Source: Echinococcus granulosus (Eukaryota; Platyhelminthes; Cestoda; Cyclophyllidea; Taeniidae). Taken from it: DNA of 64,000 nucleotides. The stretch covers positions 462,117-526,116 of the forward strand of contig NW_020170388.1 in the NCBI RefSeq assembly GCF_000524195.1, given 5' to 3'. A program made the position numbers and the translations under genes. The notes beneath the pieces are model-generated. The model did no database searches and had not been told where the DNA came from. It saw only the letters and a program-made list of their open reading frames with translations. This document shows positions 13,101-28,100 of this stretch, piece after piece. How positions within the stretch are numbered: the stretch's first letter is position 1; the number at the start of each line of letters is the position of its first letter.

Positions 13101-16100
13101 AACAACCATCTTTCTGTTAAATGAATTCCTTTTAAATGAGGTTCTCAGTAATGCTCATATTTTTTTTCTACTTTTGATGTCTCGAGGTAGTCGGAAATAA
13201 CGTCATGCAACGATTTTAAACCAAGACTAGGGGGAATTCAATTCCACTGGTGACGAGGCATCTCGCAGGGCTCAAATTCTTCTTTGAAACTGGATCACAA
13301 TTCGTCCTTTTTTGTATTCGAGGCTAAATGACATTCTATAGCAACTGCAAGTTGTGTCACTTGCTCTTTATATAGATATTTATTAATCGACAAACTAAAT
13401 TGCTAAAACACGCAAGATGGGTTAGTTTCACAAAACTCTGCTTTTTACTCCTGTCTCCCTTCTGGTTTGTCTCCGCTTCTGTGCCATTCACAGTTTCATG
13501 TAACCTAGAGAGGTGCAAACTTTTTGAAGACTCTCATAACTGTCTTTTAATGTTTCAGCTCTTTAAAATTCGAATTCACTCCAATTCCTCCCCGTTCCAT
13601 TCAGGGGTAGCTGCCAAAAGTTTGCTTATTTTCAATAGTCTTTCTGTTATAAGTCCTTGCAGATTTGGTTAATCACAGGCGACGTCCTTCTTCCACATTT
13701 GGGCCTGGTCTTCAGTTAGTGGAATTCGGGAAGCTAGTCGTTTCCACAACTACAGTGTCCGCATTGTTGCTGACGACATAATAAGGCATACCAATGTGGA
13801 GGCAGATTTATTGTGGACACACGGAAGGTTTGGAAAACTAGTAATTTAAATTATATGAGCGGAGCCCACATTGAATCCCAGGAGATTTGGGAAACTCATG
13901 GCTATGTGTACCACCTTATGCAGCCGATATCAAGCTTTAACTTACACCCGAGTTTTTATATCTTTATTGGCAGATAGGGAAGTCGATACCACTTGGAGTC
14001 AGTACATAAAATTCATCGTCTTCTTTTTCGCCTGCACGGGATCACGCGTCTGGACGGCTTTCCTTTGCATTGCGCTCCTCCTTCAAATTCGACGTAGGCG
14101 ACCACTGTCAATAGGAGCCCAGATTGTCTTCTACGCGCTGGGATTTGTGTGAGCCGCTCATTTTAAACAAATTATTTTATTAAGTAGTAAATAAAGGTGG
14201 TAGAACAAATCTAAACATTTGCAATAACTCAAACGGTAACACGTTCCATGCGTACACCACTCTTTTGGGCTTATGTAAATGTTTTCCACAGCCAGGACGA
14301 AATGGTTTGTCGTCCAGGCGATTGGTTACTAGGTCCGTAAATACATTGAATCAGTGGAAGTTAGAGTCTTCACTGCCTAGCTTGTATTTACCGTTTGTTC
14401 GACCACTATGAAACTGTAATAGATAATGCCAGCTGGAAAGTGAACGATGTTGCCACAATCAAACGCTTACAACTGCTAAAAAGGACCAGTAGTAGGGGTA
14501 AATTGCGGAAATATCGCTTTCTCCTTTGGTTCCAAAATCCACTTAGGTTTTCTGGTATCTTCGCTTGTCCTCATAAAACCAGTTTCACGATGGGACAACA
14601 CGAAATATTTGATCAATTAGTTGAACTAGTACTAATTCATCCAAATTGTAAACGCCAGGCCATCTGATACATATGATTTAATTTGTCACTATTTGACATC
14701 TTTTATTGACTCGGCTAAAGCATCCTTTCCATTTTAGAATTCCGGTAGTTTCGACGCTGATTCTGACGCTCACTGCGCAACCTCTCACTTCTCGTGACAT
14801 AAACCCAGCTTTTCATTACGGCACGACACAAGTATGTTTAAAATATGGAAAAATTGCATGGGGAGAGGAGTTGCAAGTTATGCTTTTAATTAATACTCAG
14901 TTTTTCTGTATTTGGAAAGCGATACGAATTTTTGACAGTTGGATTGTAGCCAATGCTGGTTACTGTCTTCTGAGGCCATTCAGTCATGAAGTCCCTTTTA
15001 TGTTATAATCATGGGTCTAAATCCTAAAATATTAATCCGTTTTCCAATAATAGGCTCTCGTTTTGGTTGTCTTCACAATGTTTTTTTTTCTCAAATCGTC
15101 AACGGGCACAAAGGCGGTATCCTTTACAAATAATCTGACAATCCGGAGGAATTTGATCATTACTCCTACACTGAGTGACAAGCAATAGGGAGCGAGCGGA
15201 AGAATCAAAATTTCTGTCTTATTGACAACTAATAGTTGATTTCCCTAGAAACGACTAATGTATCCTTGTAGCTAAGGCGATTATATTACTTTTGTCTATG
15301 AACAAAGTGTGGTGTATTGGAGGCGAATACATTAATAACGCTAATATTTCGAGTCGGCAAGACGAAGGAGATGACTGACTGCATTCTAATCTAAGAAGTT
15401 TGGTGCAAAATCACCTCAACACCGCGAAATCTTCTAATGCCTAACCTTGTATTTTGATCATAGTTGCGAAATTGTAACCATATTTTGCTACCAGCCCTCA
15501 CTTCTTCCATGTTTGGTGAATAGGATTTGGCATTTTTGCACATATAAACAACTTACTGCTTTTCCACACTTTCTCAATGGATGGCTGTTTTATCAACCAT
15601 CTCCAGTAGCAGAGACTTGGTTTGTGTTCTTGTATGTTTATCACACCATTAACTGGTGAAAGTGGCTAATCGAGCATCACAGACCTATGCCTGGACATGA
15701 ATCTTTTTTTTATAAATTTAGAAACAGATTAAGTCTTAGCAGAATAGACAATGGAACAATAGTTTTATGATTTAGCTCATTTTTGAAACCCAATGAGGAA
15801 GTAATGGACCCTTTCCCCATTTAATTCTCCTCATTTGGAAACATTATTTCAGAAAGACTCGTATTACGAACCGTTGTTTTATTGGTCTCTTTTTATGCAC
15901 TTTAAGGAAAAGAAATCAGTAGGAGTTATTCCCGATGCTTTTTGACAAAGGCAGGATATCATAGGATAAAACTCAATTATTGAAAGATAACTCCTACTTT
16001 TGGCTTTGGTAATGTGCAGTCTCATTTTGCTAAGCCTTACCCTCAATTTTGTAATTATGGCTGGGATTGCGTTTTTTGCTTAGTTTCATCTGCAGTCTGG

Positions 16101-19100
16101 TTGATGCGAGGAAATGGAAAGTGAGGTAGAAATATGGTGGGTCTTGATATTGAGTGTCACGAAGTCTCGCGGATAGCCTTATCAAACTCATGGATATATC
16201 TAAGAACCGTTAATTCAATGAAATGACAGATTAAGCTATTGTCAATCAATCTGCGCAAGACTTGTTGGGTCCCAGTGTTAAACACTCATTTCGACTTGGG
16301 ATCATGTCTAGACTCCAACGAGAGTAGTCGCATGAACTTCATAAATATGTACAAATGACATATCCTTTACTAAAAATTTAATGACTTCCGTCATGGAATG
16401 GATTGGTAGCATGAAACACCAACGAAAGGGGTACTTTGTCACCTTTGCAAGTGCTTTGATAAACAAGAAGCAGAGTACCTTAGTGACCATATTTCAATGT
16501 TAGTGTTCACTGAAGTCAGTTTTTTTGGTGGATGGTCTTCGTTCAGCGTTCAGCATAACTTCGTGCCAGGAACTGACCCCCCTTTTTGTGTTTGCTCATC
16601 ATTAGGTGACCATCTTGTCAATTAGCTTCACTCATGAAGGGTGAATTTGTGCCACTTGCACAGGGTCAATTGTTTCAAGGAATGGGAAATAGGGTTTCCT
16701 CATAAGACATGATCAAGGAAATGTAAAAGAATGAGAACTACATTGGCAGTAAAGGCCAATAGGTATCTCGGGTTCATTACCCCCCCTTCCCAGTTCTAGT
16801 GTCTGAAATCTGTTTCACCTTTTCTCTGATTTCAGGTTTTTGAGTGTTGGTTTTTCTTCTTCCAGCTGTTTGTCGGATTCACCATGTTCAAGTCCATGAT
16901 ATTTCAACCGCGACTTATTGCCATCCCCATTTTTGTTGGCCTCAGACAGTCTTAAAGTTTTTCCACTGGACAAAAAAACCATGGAATGCTCGGTTTCAAT
17001 CCTCTTTTGGATAGACTCTAAAATTAAGTAATTTATCTTTACCTTAACCACCTCTATAAAAGGGTCAATTGTCCATTCAGACAGTGAATAGTGTGAACGA
17101 GTGTTGAGGTAAAGAAAGCCCCTTTTAAAGTTCCTTTGGTATCACAGAGTTTACCAAGCTAGACCGAGGCTTGAGTTCAGGGAAGAAAGGAACAGAGTTT
17201 GGGGAGTGGAAACTACATACATATCGGTAGTACAGCCCTCTCCATACTGATCCAGCGTCAAATCATTGTCTGAAAAACAGTTTGACACGAAAGGGTCCGC
17301 TAATAAGGCTTAATCATCCGAGGTTAGCCCAATTCACTTCGTCGTTGGTGCCGAAATGTTGTTCCCCGAGGTATGTTTTGGGTGATTTGTTGCGAAATGA
17401 TGTGCCCAGGTTTTCTCCCAGTTCTGGCCTTTTTTGTGAAGGGTTTGACTCCTTTGTATTGTGCAAAGGTTTAAATCTTCCTTGGCGCCTGCTTAGAGCT
17501 AACTTTTTGAAATCGCAAAAGCCCCTGAATGAATGCGCTGTGCTCACCGCTGTAACAGGATGGAGACGCTTCTGCGAAATTTCTCGACAGGTTTTAGATG
17601 TCGACATGCTTGGCGTCCAGACTCAGGGGGGCGCGTTGCCTGATATGCATCTCTAGCGCTTCCTTTGCTCCGATAAAATCCCACGTAAAGCTCAAAGTTT
17701 CAATTTACATGCATTTTATTCCATCTTTGAAATTGTGAAAGCAGGGAAGAATTCTCTTAACTTTTTTTTCTAAACATAAATCTACGACGACAACAAGGGT
17801 TCTTGATTGAGTCGTTTGTATTCATTTTTTGTCAAAAAGGTGAAACCTTTTTCAATCTAGTAGAGTATTTGTATACACTCTATTAAGCTTGGTTCAACTA
17901 AAATCTGACTTAGTCTTCAAAGGAGAAGTTTCATCAAATGTGAAAAAGAAATTATTTTTAAACCTATTGGGTATTTTGAATTTCACTTATCCTTCCATAA
18001 ACTTAACATAGAGATAGTCAGTCTTGGTTTATCATTGGGTTTGTAAATATTTTATCTAAACATCCTAATTCTCAAGTTTGGCTCCCCTTACTACCAAGGA
18101 GTACAGACTTATCAAGCACACAGTATAACTCGTAATAGCAAAAGTTGCATTCCTAAATTTATGCTAATTTTACGTATAATCAGGGGCAAAGCCCGTAATC
18201 ATTAGGTAGCTTAAAAGTCCTTGCAATTTTTAGTAAAGCTCCACACAATGACTTCTTGTAGCTTGCGGAGGTTTTTTAAATACATGCGACTGCTTATGCC
18301 TACGCCCTAGAAAGCACGGATGTGGGTCCAATCCATCGGCGCAGACGTGAACCGACTTCTTTCCTTGTACTTTGAACTATCATGCCCGCAAATGTCGGTT
18401 CGATGAACCTAGTGGATGGGGGTCCAAATCGCGGTCCCAAAGTTGCAGGAGCACCTGTTTATCCTTTTACATAGCATTTGGATGGAGTGTGATGTGCAGC
18501 AGAACACACCGACTCAAGGGTAGATGCATCAGTTTCGAGAAGATCCTCCATTTTTAATAATGCAGAGAAACTACGCGTCTCTATCGTTTCAGAGAGGTTT
18601 AAGGTTAATGAAACGAGCAATTGCAGTAGTGTTTAGTGTAAGTGATGACAAAATGCCTCGTTTACGCCTATGACAAATGGCAAAGTAATGGAGCTTCCAA
18701 GTGAACGGGTTCCGCCCACTTGCAGTAGCAGATGAAAATAACCTTCAAACACCGCCAAAATGGATTATGGGGTTTGGTAGATATGTCTCATTCTCTTCAT
18801 TACCCTAATGCTATTCCCTCATATTATTATTATCCCCTTTTCTTGGGATTGTACAACCACGGGCGAAAAAGAATGGGCCATAAGGAAATAGGTGAGACAG
18901 AAACAAAAGTGGCTGTGGGTAAAGTTTTTCTTTTAGAGGCAAAACGTTTCATGAAAGCACACTTTGTGAGCTCGTGCTTTGTCGGGAAAGGACAAATTTT
19001 AATAAATGAACTATTTTAAGGAGTTTTTTTGCCGTTATTTGATTTTATGACAAAAAATCTCGGCAAATTTCTGGCCACCTTATTTTTGTAGCTAAATATC

Positions 19101-22100
19101 CACTGACAGTTTTGCTATCTTGTCGTTGTTGTTTGGCAGTGTCTATACGAGATTAGTGATTGCTTTTATGCTTATCATGACAACAAGGGGAGGCTATTAG
19201 TTTACCATCTGAATACGTTTAGCCTCTTAGGTAAATTTACTGCTTTGTTTCAAATGGTATGGCATCGAAACTTCCGCTACGTTACTCACACCTTGCAATA
19301 GATATATTCACCGCGGTCTTATGGCTATCCACCGTGTTGGTTCCAGCTGAAGTCTACCAAGACTTAAATCATCTATCTGAACCTATCTTCTCAGTTTGTT
19401 AATTGGTCGCACTTCGTTTATGTTTTGAGGTATTTGAGTGGTTGGATTTGTCGTAAAACTTAAACCTATCCCGATTTAATACATTGTGAAGGGTAGAACT
19501 TTTTTTGGAGGCATTGACTAGTGTATTTTTGGGCCGTTTTTAGAAATTTTTGAATGCCCTGCAAAACACCTCCAAAAAGACCGTATGATGGATTGTACTC
19601 GCAAACCCGAGCATCATCTGATTGGTGGTGAAGTCCCTACATAGAGCTGAAAATCATAAAAAGTCGGATTGAAATAGGTTTCCAAATTTAACTTGAATAC
19701 TAAGTATTTTGGAAACTGAGAAATGTTACAGTGTCCTTTGAAGAGAATCTGTTTCCTGGGGTTTCACTTGCCCAATGTTTGTTGAATTGTTTAACGCTAT
19801 TTGTAACTATGTGCAATCTGGGAATTTCTATTTACCCACGATTTCACCGACCACCATTGCCTGAAGTAGTGATGAGGATGTGTCATCGAAAACTTTTGAA
19901 GCTACCTCCCAGAAGTGTCAGCTCAAGCCACGGCAAAGAATGGTTATGCAGGTGCCGATCGCCGAAATGTCTTTTCTAGGCTTTTTTCACATTCTTCTTA
20001 TATGCAATTCCAAATGAGTCTAGTACGAGATCAAATTACCCTTTGGGACTAAATGTGAGGACTTTTGAGTTTATACCCTAGAGAAAATGAAAAGTCTCAG
20101 GAAGTACAAAGAGGCTTTTTACATACTTATCCCTGCATGTAAATTGTATTTGGGAATTAATTTTGTTGATATGATCGGATAAGGACAGAATGATCAGTCG
20201 GAAGTGGAAAACCGTTTTCATCCACCCTTGCCATAGGAAGATTAATCTTTTGCGGAATTCGCCTGGTGCCAATACACTATATGCATGTATTAATGCCACG
20301 TTAGCGTACTTTAATGCAAGGAATCGAAAACTTCTCTTTGAATTTGAAAGTGCTTCATGCTCTGCCGTATCAAAACCCATTTCAAATTACTGCCGCTGAC
20401 AAACCTTTAACTCAAAATTACTTACTTCAATGCCCTGTTTAAGAATAATCACTATCCATTTCGTTTATTTCTCGTTTCTCTTTCAGCAAATTTGCTCCAT
20501 GGTGCTTCTTGTTATCTGCTTGTCGACCTCGTTACTGGCATTTTTATGCATTTTCCGCTCCAAATCAGTCGTTTCACGTCGCGTAAGTCTGTTTGCCTAC
20601 TCTGCACCCTTCTCCCTACATGAGAGCTTGCCTACCATTTCCGCTGCCGTTTTTAGCACTTAAGGTATTCAAAAATGCGAATTCGATTGCGGGTAAGACA
20701 TGTTGTGACCCAACACCCATTGTTTTACTATTGCTTACTTAGTTAACAACTCTGTATTCCGGTAATAAACAGTTCATCCTTGGATCAAGTTAAACCTCGC
20801 CATACTTGCGGTCCCTTGGTCCCGATAAACAAACTATGGCCCTAAGAATACACGCACCCACACCGTTAGTTTTTGCATTGGATATTGTCTTCAGTAGTAA
20901 ATATTTCTTCAGAAAGCTTCTTTTCGTTAAAATGCGTCTCCCTTGCGCTACGCGCTTAACTATTCGCTTTCTTCATGCGTCATTAGTATCCACGGTTGTC
21001 TTGGATAGAGATTTGTTTGAATCAACCGGTGTATAAGGAGGTTGCTTGTTTTCCAAAGTTGATTAAAAATCTGGTAAAATTGCATGCCAATTGAATGAAT
21101 CATTAAGACCGAACATTACTTTTAACTATTGGGATGGTTGGTGGTTCTTGCGCCAGTTTTTATGCACTACTATACATGCTTGGAATTGGTTTTTTAATGT
21201 TAGTTTTCCTAGTCTTGGTATTGTCTCCCTAAGGCAAAAATAGCCAATTTAAGTAATTACGCTTCTACAGGCTCAACCTTTAATTAACCTAATGCTGCTC
21301 GACCTTTCTTCTGTTGTTCTCACCAAAGTCTACTCATTTCGTGTTGATGGAGGAGAGAAAAGGTAATGCGGTTGCTTGTAAGTCAGATTAGCTCAAATCG
21401 ATGGACGTTCAAGCAATGGTGGAACTTTTGAACTCGTGAAGGGAAAAAAAGCATTTCAGGGAGTACGAACCGAACTCCTTCAAATATACTTACCTCGGCA
21501 TTTAGCCCATAAATGCAAGTCAGTCTTGTTATAACAAGAATCTTGGAACAATCGGCCTCACCTTGTTAACGGTCAGAGGTGGGAAACTGTTTTGGTCCAC
21601 GTCCAACGTGTGCAAACTTCTTAAGATCCAAAATGTTCGTCAATGCCTGTGCTCTCTTCACCGTCGCCATTAAGAGGACTTATTTCTTGCAGAATCTAGC
21701 GTCGACTAGTCACGCGTCTATCGACAGTTTAGGGTCGATTGTTTAGCATGCTGAATAACTGCTTCAATATGGGCTGTGACCGGGATCGTCGCTGGCACAC
21801 AGCTATCTGCCAGTGAATCGTCCTATCACCGTGCCCTGCTGTGCTTAAAGTCTCCTGTTAGTATCCCTTTGTTGCATTTCTCCTTCTTCCTTACTCTTTA
21901 GAGCTTAACTAGCAAGAGATCACGGTCTCATTCCAACTTCGCGGGTGCAGTGGATGCGACTGAAACCACCAGAGAAGTGGAATACGCGCCCCTCCTTCCC
22001 CCGGAAACTGGAGATGAACCTGAACTATCACATTTAAATGAGTGAGTTGTTTTTGTTTTGCAGTTGGGAAACCTTTAAGTTTGGAAATTGTTTTCCACCA

Positions 22101-25100
22101 CTACTGTTTTAGTTTACGAGTTTGTGTTTGGAAACGCCTTAAAATTTAACGCAAAAATTTGTCTCCCAGTTTTGTTCGTCTAAAGAACATGTTTAGAGTG
22201 GTTTTAATGTTCAATTTTCATTGTTTCGTATTTTTAATAATAAAACCTTTTCGTTTGCATCCTTAAATCCCAAGTAATTGCTTTTAATTTCCAAGTCGAA
22301 TAAATACAATTTGGAAGTACACTTACACTATTAAAATAGTACCATTAATTATTTGTAAAGTGACCTGGGAAACCAGTTTTTGGTCGTTGATTTTTCTCTA
22401 CCAATTCTTTAAAAAAAAATTAGCCTCAAAACCTACTTTACTCAATTGTGCGTGAATTCACACTTAACAACCGTGCGAAAGAGTTTGCAAACTTTGAATG
22501 AAAACTATGCTTCTATGCGCGAAGAACACTTTTTGTAGAGCAAAATTCACAGACGAATAATTGGATGGAGATGGCATAGCAACCGTTAGAACGAAGGCTG
22601 AAGAGTCGAAGTCTGAAGAATAGTTGGAGCTCTACCATGTGCTATCCGAAGCAAAACTTACTTTCCATGGTATTAGTTAAGCTTTGACTTCCTCGTCGAT
22701 ATTTATGAATAGAAGTTTATTTTTATCTAACTGTTAGTCTCCAAAAATCCTTTTTCAAAATCCATATGTAGACCGAAACTAAAATTTACGATGAATTTAG
22801 AAGGTCTTTGGTAAGGCATTCACTAGATTAAGTCTGAATTATTTTCTATGTACACTGCAATGCTACACTGGGTACTTGTGAAAGATAGTCAGACTTTTTT
22901 CTTTGGTTTTAGGCCAGTGTCACCTGACGAAGAAAAATCCAATTCGTCGGACTTGCTTCATTCATCACCTCACGATGGTGCCTTGCATCAGCACGAAAAC
23001 GAGGTCGCTGATTTGCAGTACGTGTCACACGGCCCTTTTTTCCACTTCCTATACTTCTGTCCTATATGCGGACGATTTCGTCCCTCTTAAACATCAATGA
23101 AATGGCTACTGAAGTGTCTAAGGTGAGCAAATGAGTAATTGCCGTGTGAGCTTTCACTTTCTACAACTGCTGGTTGGATTGGTTGGAAATCCTTGAAACG
23201 GTGAATTTCCGAGCGGCGTTAATTTTTCAGCAATTTTTGTGACCACCTTTGTCTGGCAAGAAAAAAATGCGTGGGTGGATGGATGTGCCAAAGTCATAAA
23301 TATACCTCTGTTGGCAGGGGGTTAATGTTACCTTTCGTACAGTTTCCTACGAGTGGATTGAAAGATCCGGTTAGTGGTGGGGGTGGCGAGCATTAGCTGC
23401 AGTCACGGCCACAGAGAAAGGGGAAGGTATCTTGAACCTGGTCCGGAAAAACTGAATACCTTTTCAATGGGTTGCATAAATGATGGATGTGTGTGTGTGT
23501 GTGCCGGATCTGCATATTTTCTCGTTCACAGGAGTCCTAAGTTCTAGGTGGGTGTCTCACTAACTGACAGTTAACGCTTTTTCCTCATTTTCTGTTGAAG
23601 CCAATCAGTGGCTTTGAAACACAACTGTGTACGGGAACTGCGATGTCGGTACGAAAAGTGGTTACGTTCGGCACGTGTTCAGTTCAGGATGGGTTTCTTA
23701 ATTTTCCACTTTAAAGATCATGCTACCCTGATTCTACACCACGCAGTTGTAGGTGAAAGGTGTGTTCTATTACTGTCATGTATTATCTGGCGCAAATTTC
23801 ATAGGCCAGTCCAGTTCAGGTATCCTTAATCAGCACTTGGTGAGATGTGAAGTTTTGTTGGAACCGAAGGCGCAAAACCTGCAGGTATTTTTAGAGTTCG
23901 TCTGTGGTACGATCAGCTCCAGTAAGAAATTCCGGAGATTTTAATGTTCCAAGCTTGGATGTCGATGAACCTGTTTTGGCAGCATTCACCCTCATGATTC
24001 CTCGATTCCATGATTCATGATTCCGATCAACCCGTAACCTGTTGTGAAATAGCTCAAGAGAAGAATCCTTTTATGGCTACCAAGACAATTTTCCACTTTT
24101 GACCAACGTAGAAGTGAAACATCATACACAAACCATTAGATTTTAAAGCTGTTTTGTAGGTCGGGACAAGTATAACAGAGAGCTCTGTATGTGGGAAGTG
24201 AATGAAACTTCCATTCTTTGAAGTTTGTTACGTTGATCCCGTTTTGATCTGAACGCTACCCGTAGGTACTTGTAAAGGCCGTTGATTTTTTTCCGCATAT
24301 CCAGCCAGAACTTTATGACACAATTCTTTCCTTAGAGAAAAACAGATCACCACATCTCCCGTGGAGAGAACTGAATATCGGAATTCCTCTGTTGCATCGT
24401 CAAATAAATCAGACAGTGAAGAGGCCTTCCAGGAGGATGATCTTCCGCCTCCACTTTCGAATCAGTCAGAGGTGCCCAATTTGCATCGCTTCTTCATCCT
24501 CATCATCCTACTCATGATTAGCATGTTCTTTGTAAGCTGCTCTCCGGAATGTTTTCTCTTTCTTTTTGAAACACAATAGAGTTTTAAAAATGATTATTTT
24601 TTATATCACTTAACGCCTATTTTAATAAGTTATCTCACTATCTGCTTATTTCACATTAGAGAAAAACATATTATCGCCTCTTTTTCATTGTTTTGGAAGT
24701 TTTTTTTTGTAGTTTTATTGCCTTCATTGACCTGTCTCCCTTTATTGCTGAAAATCAAGTCGAATGTCTATTAAAAGTGACGTAGGGATGATGAGTGAGG
24801 TAGAAGGATTGCCTCGATTAAGGTATGGACCCATTTTTCCTAAGCAAAAATAGGAGCAATTGTTCTCTTGACCACAGAGGAATGGGCATTTTTGGTAGGA
24901 GCTGTTTGACATAGGGTCTCGAGGCATCCCTTAACGCGTAATAAAGCATGCGGAAGGACTGAGAGGTCATAAAGCTGGTTGGGTTGCGCTAACACCAAAT
25001 CGGTGAAAGAAATGATGGCGAAATAAGAAGACCCTCATGCCAACATGAAATTAATGTGCCATTCTCCTAGGCAGCCCTTGTCTTCTTCCGAGTGTGGACG

Positions 25101-28100
25101 TCACAAATAAGTGACCAAATTTACTTTACACAAGGCAAACGTCATGCACCAGTTGACTTATGCAGTCAACTGTAACCTCCAGCAAATACCGTCATCAAGT
25201 TTGCTATCCGAAAGCAACTACTTGAGTGAAATTGACTTGAAATTATCTTATGCGGCTTTCTTTTGCCATTCTAATTCAAACACTGATTTCTTTTCCGCTT
25301 GTTTCGAGCATTATTTTACCTGTGTGGATCTTATTTTCCACATTTACCGATTATAAGATGCATAAGGGCCAAAAAAGCTAATTTAGCTCTCTTTACTGGT
25401 GCTGGGAAAATTACGGACCTAGTGAGAAGAAATGAGGAAGGATATTATTGTTTCACTGCAGTGAATAAAGTCGATGCCGTTGAAAATATCAGATCATTTA
25501 GACCGTTTCATTACTATCTCAGGTAGCGTTGTCCCGACAGCCCTACTTTGTAATTCCAGCCACAAAAGACTCGACTTTGCTTTGAAGGGGGGTGATACCC
25601 AAACAGCTGTGATGGTTGCCTAGGTGATGGCAAATGATATATTTCTATCGTTTGTGCTAAATTCAAAGTTACTATGCTGTATGCAAACAGATTTCTCTGT
25701 TAAATGTACTGAATACTTTCTCTTTTTCTCTTGAAATAATAAAATTGTCTTAACTTGGTAGGGAATATGCATTTGTCTCTGGCGCTTGGTTCGAGAAATG
25801 GAGGCTGGTGTTTTTGTGGTAGTGGAATTCATTGACCAGATCTTCAATTTTGGCCAAGGAATTCTCATTTTTGCCGTCTTTGGTATCGACACTGAACTCA
25901 TAATCAATCCCCTTGCTAACTGGTAAGTCTTCTTCCCCCTAAATTCAACGTAATAGGGGATTAGGAGCGCTTACTACCCTTCAACTGCATTCGCAGACAG
26001 TTAACTGACTTACTATTGTTCACGGAATGATCTAGATTTTGGCTTGGAGAGTAAATGTATCATCCAAGTGATAGCCAACTTGATGCATAACTTCTTTACT
26101 CCTTTAGGAGAAAAAAAAGATATTATCACTGACAAACTTGGACCAAGGAACTACTATTTCTAGTTTTAAATGTTGGCAATTTTGGTCGAAAATCTGACCA
26201 TTGACTCTTATGAGGCGAATGTAAAAGCCAATCACACTTAGCGTGCTCCACCTGTTACAGAGGATAGTATTTTCATGGATTAGTTAGCTTAGTTTTAGCA
26301 TATCTACCTACCATGCTTCAGAATATGTTACTAAATCTAGCTCTGCTTTCCGTGAATATCCCACACCCGCTGTTGCTATCAGGTTATCCCCTAAGATGCA
26401 CATGAGACACGGGTCACTTATGAGCACCTTTAGCATAAACACGCCCAGACGGTTTGATTACACGCAATGTTGAGACAATGTGTTAGTCCGGATTTCTCGA
26501 GTTAGCATTATGTAATTAAAGCAAGGGCATTTTTTTATTACTTCTCCCATAACCATGGAAACTTCCTGTTTGCATTTTTAGTGGCATTACATATGCATAT
26601 ACATGTCCCACAGTAATTTCAGTAGTGGTGGCTTTGATCTTTGCGTTTTCTGGCGCTCAGATAAGGTAGGGCGTGAAATCATATTCACTTTTGAAAATGT
26701 TTGAAAAAAGGCGGAAGTACCTTTTCCTGTGAATAAATGAATGCATACATAAGCTCGTTTCGGTGCTCAAATGACTAAGGAATGTATTCTCTTAGAAATG
26801 ATTTGCCCTACTCTGATTCAATCGGGCCTTTTCTATTCAGAAAAATTAACTACAACTAGACTCAAATTGAGTTGACTCAATCAGCCAAACACTTAAAAAA
26901 TTGTCAACTTGGAACGAGACACATCTATCTCCATGCAAATGATTTTTCCTGTCAGTTCAATCAAGCAACGAGATTGTCCGAATTTTATGTACCCACAGAA
27001 AGCCATCACATCTTGGATTAGCGTCTTCTGACGGTAGATTTAGCCTTTTCCTGCAAGTGTATCATTCAGGATCTCCTAGGAAATATAACCCCGTCCGTTC
27101 AGGTCCAACCATTTAAATTATGTGAAAATTTGCTTTTATGCAAATGGTTTATTACTCTGGGTTCATCTATTCAAATCCTGCATAACGGTAGCAAAACTTG
27201 ACTTCCATAGAGTTAGGAACGTTTTGCTTTCTCTGATGCACACAGGTCAAGAACCGGTTTTTGGGGAGCAAAATAAGCGGATTTTCTGTTTGAACCCTGG
27301 GTATTTGCCGGCTCAAATAAGCTTTCCTCGATAAATTAAAATTTGGTCGAAGAAAACAAACCAACTTCTGGAATAAGAAGTCTTTGTCGGTTGTAAAATA
27401 TGAGTAAAATTTCATGCTTTGGAGCCATTAACTGTTGCTTAGATGAGCAGAGCTAATTGAGCATTTGGGATTTTCATCAGCGTCGATTTTCTCACATTGC
27501 TTGAGCACCATCACGTTCCGCGACCGTGGAAGTATTGCTTCACCGACTGAGGGATGCGATCCTTTCCAAGTTGGCTGATCCCTCACTCGACCAGTTGAGC
27601 CAAGAGCGACCTAATTTCTCTCAGAGACTTGTGAAATTGGAGGAACTATTTGTGGGTTTAAATATTTTAACAAGGCAATACTTTTATGTCTTTAGTAGCT
27701 TTAGGAATGGAAGCTTCTATTCTAGAATTTAAGAGCTTTAAAACCTCTGCTGCTTGCAAGGTGGAGATTAGATTTTTTTAAAGCATAAATCAGAAGTTTT
27801 GTTCAGAAGCCTTTGAATTTATGAGAATGTTTTCCTTACTCTGCCAAAAGCAGTTTCAAAACCACGAGCTCACTTCCCGACACAACTGCCGCAGTGATCC
27901 ACGTTGATTAGTGAAATTATCCAGAGAGTTGAGGTAAAATCTAATGCTGTGGAATTGTTATCCGCTCGTTTGGCGGATCTGCCGCCCAAATAGGGGTGAC
28001 TTGAGTGGATTTTGATGACGGTATCAGTATAGGGGAGTTTGCTGTTTTTTCGCCTAAATTTTCTCCGTATGAGACAAAAAAACCACGTAAAAGAAATTTA

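Noticed and set aside
17282..17656. 124-codon open frame in a GPR155 intron
   Set aside because: No family resemblance, and the opposite strand is also open over much of it, as happens in GC-richer intronic DNA. No splice context.
21540..21870. Possible third copy of repeat family B (reverse)
   Set aside because: Only a short stretch resembles the family; the rest does not align, so membership is not supported.
23018..23097. SVLYADDFVPL, resembling the YADD catalytic motif of reverse transcriptases
   Set aside because: It lies at the edge of a GPR155 exon in another frame, with no other reverse-transcriptase motif before or after it and a stop soon after. Probably chance.
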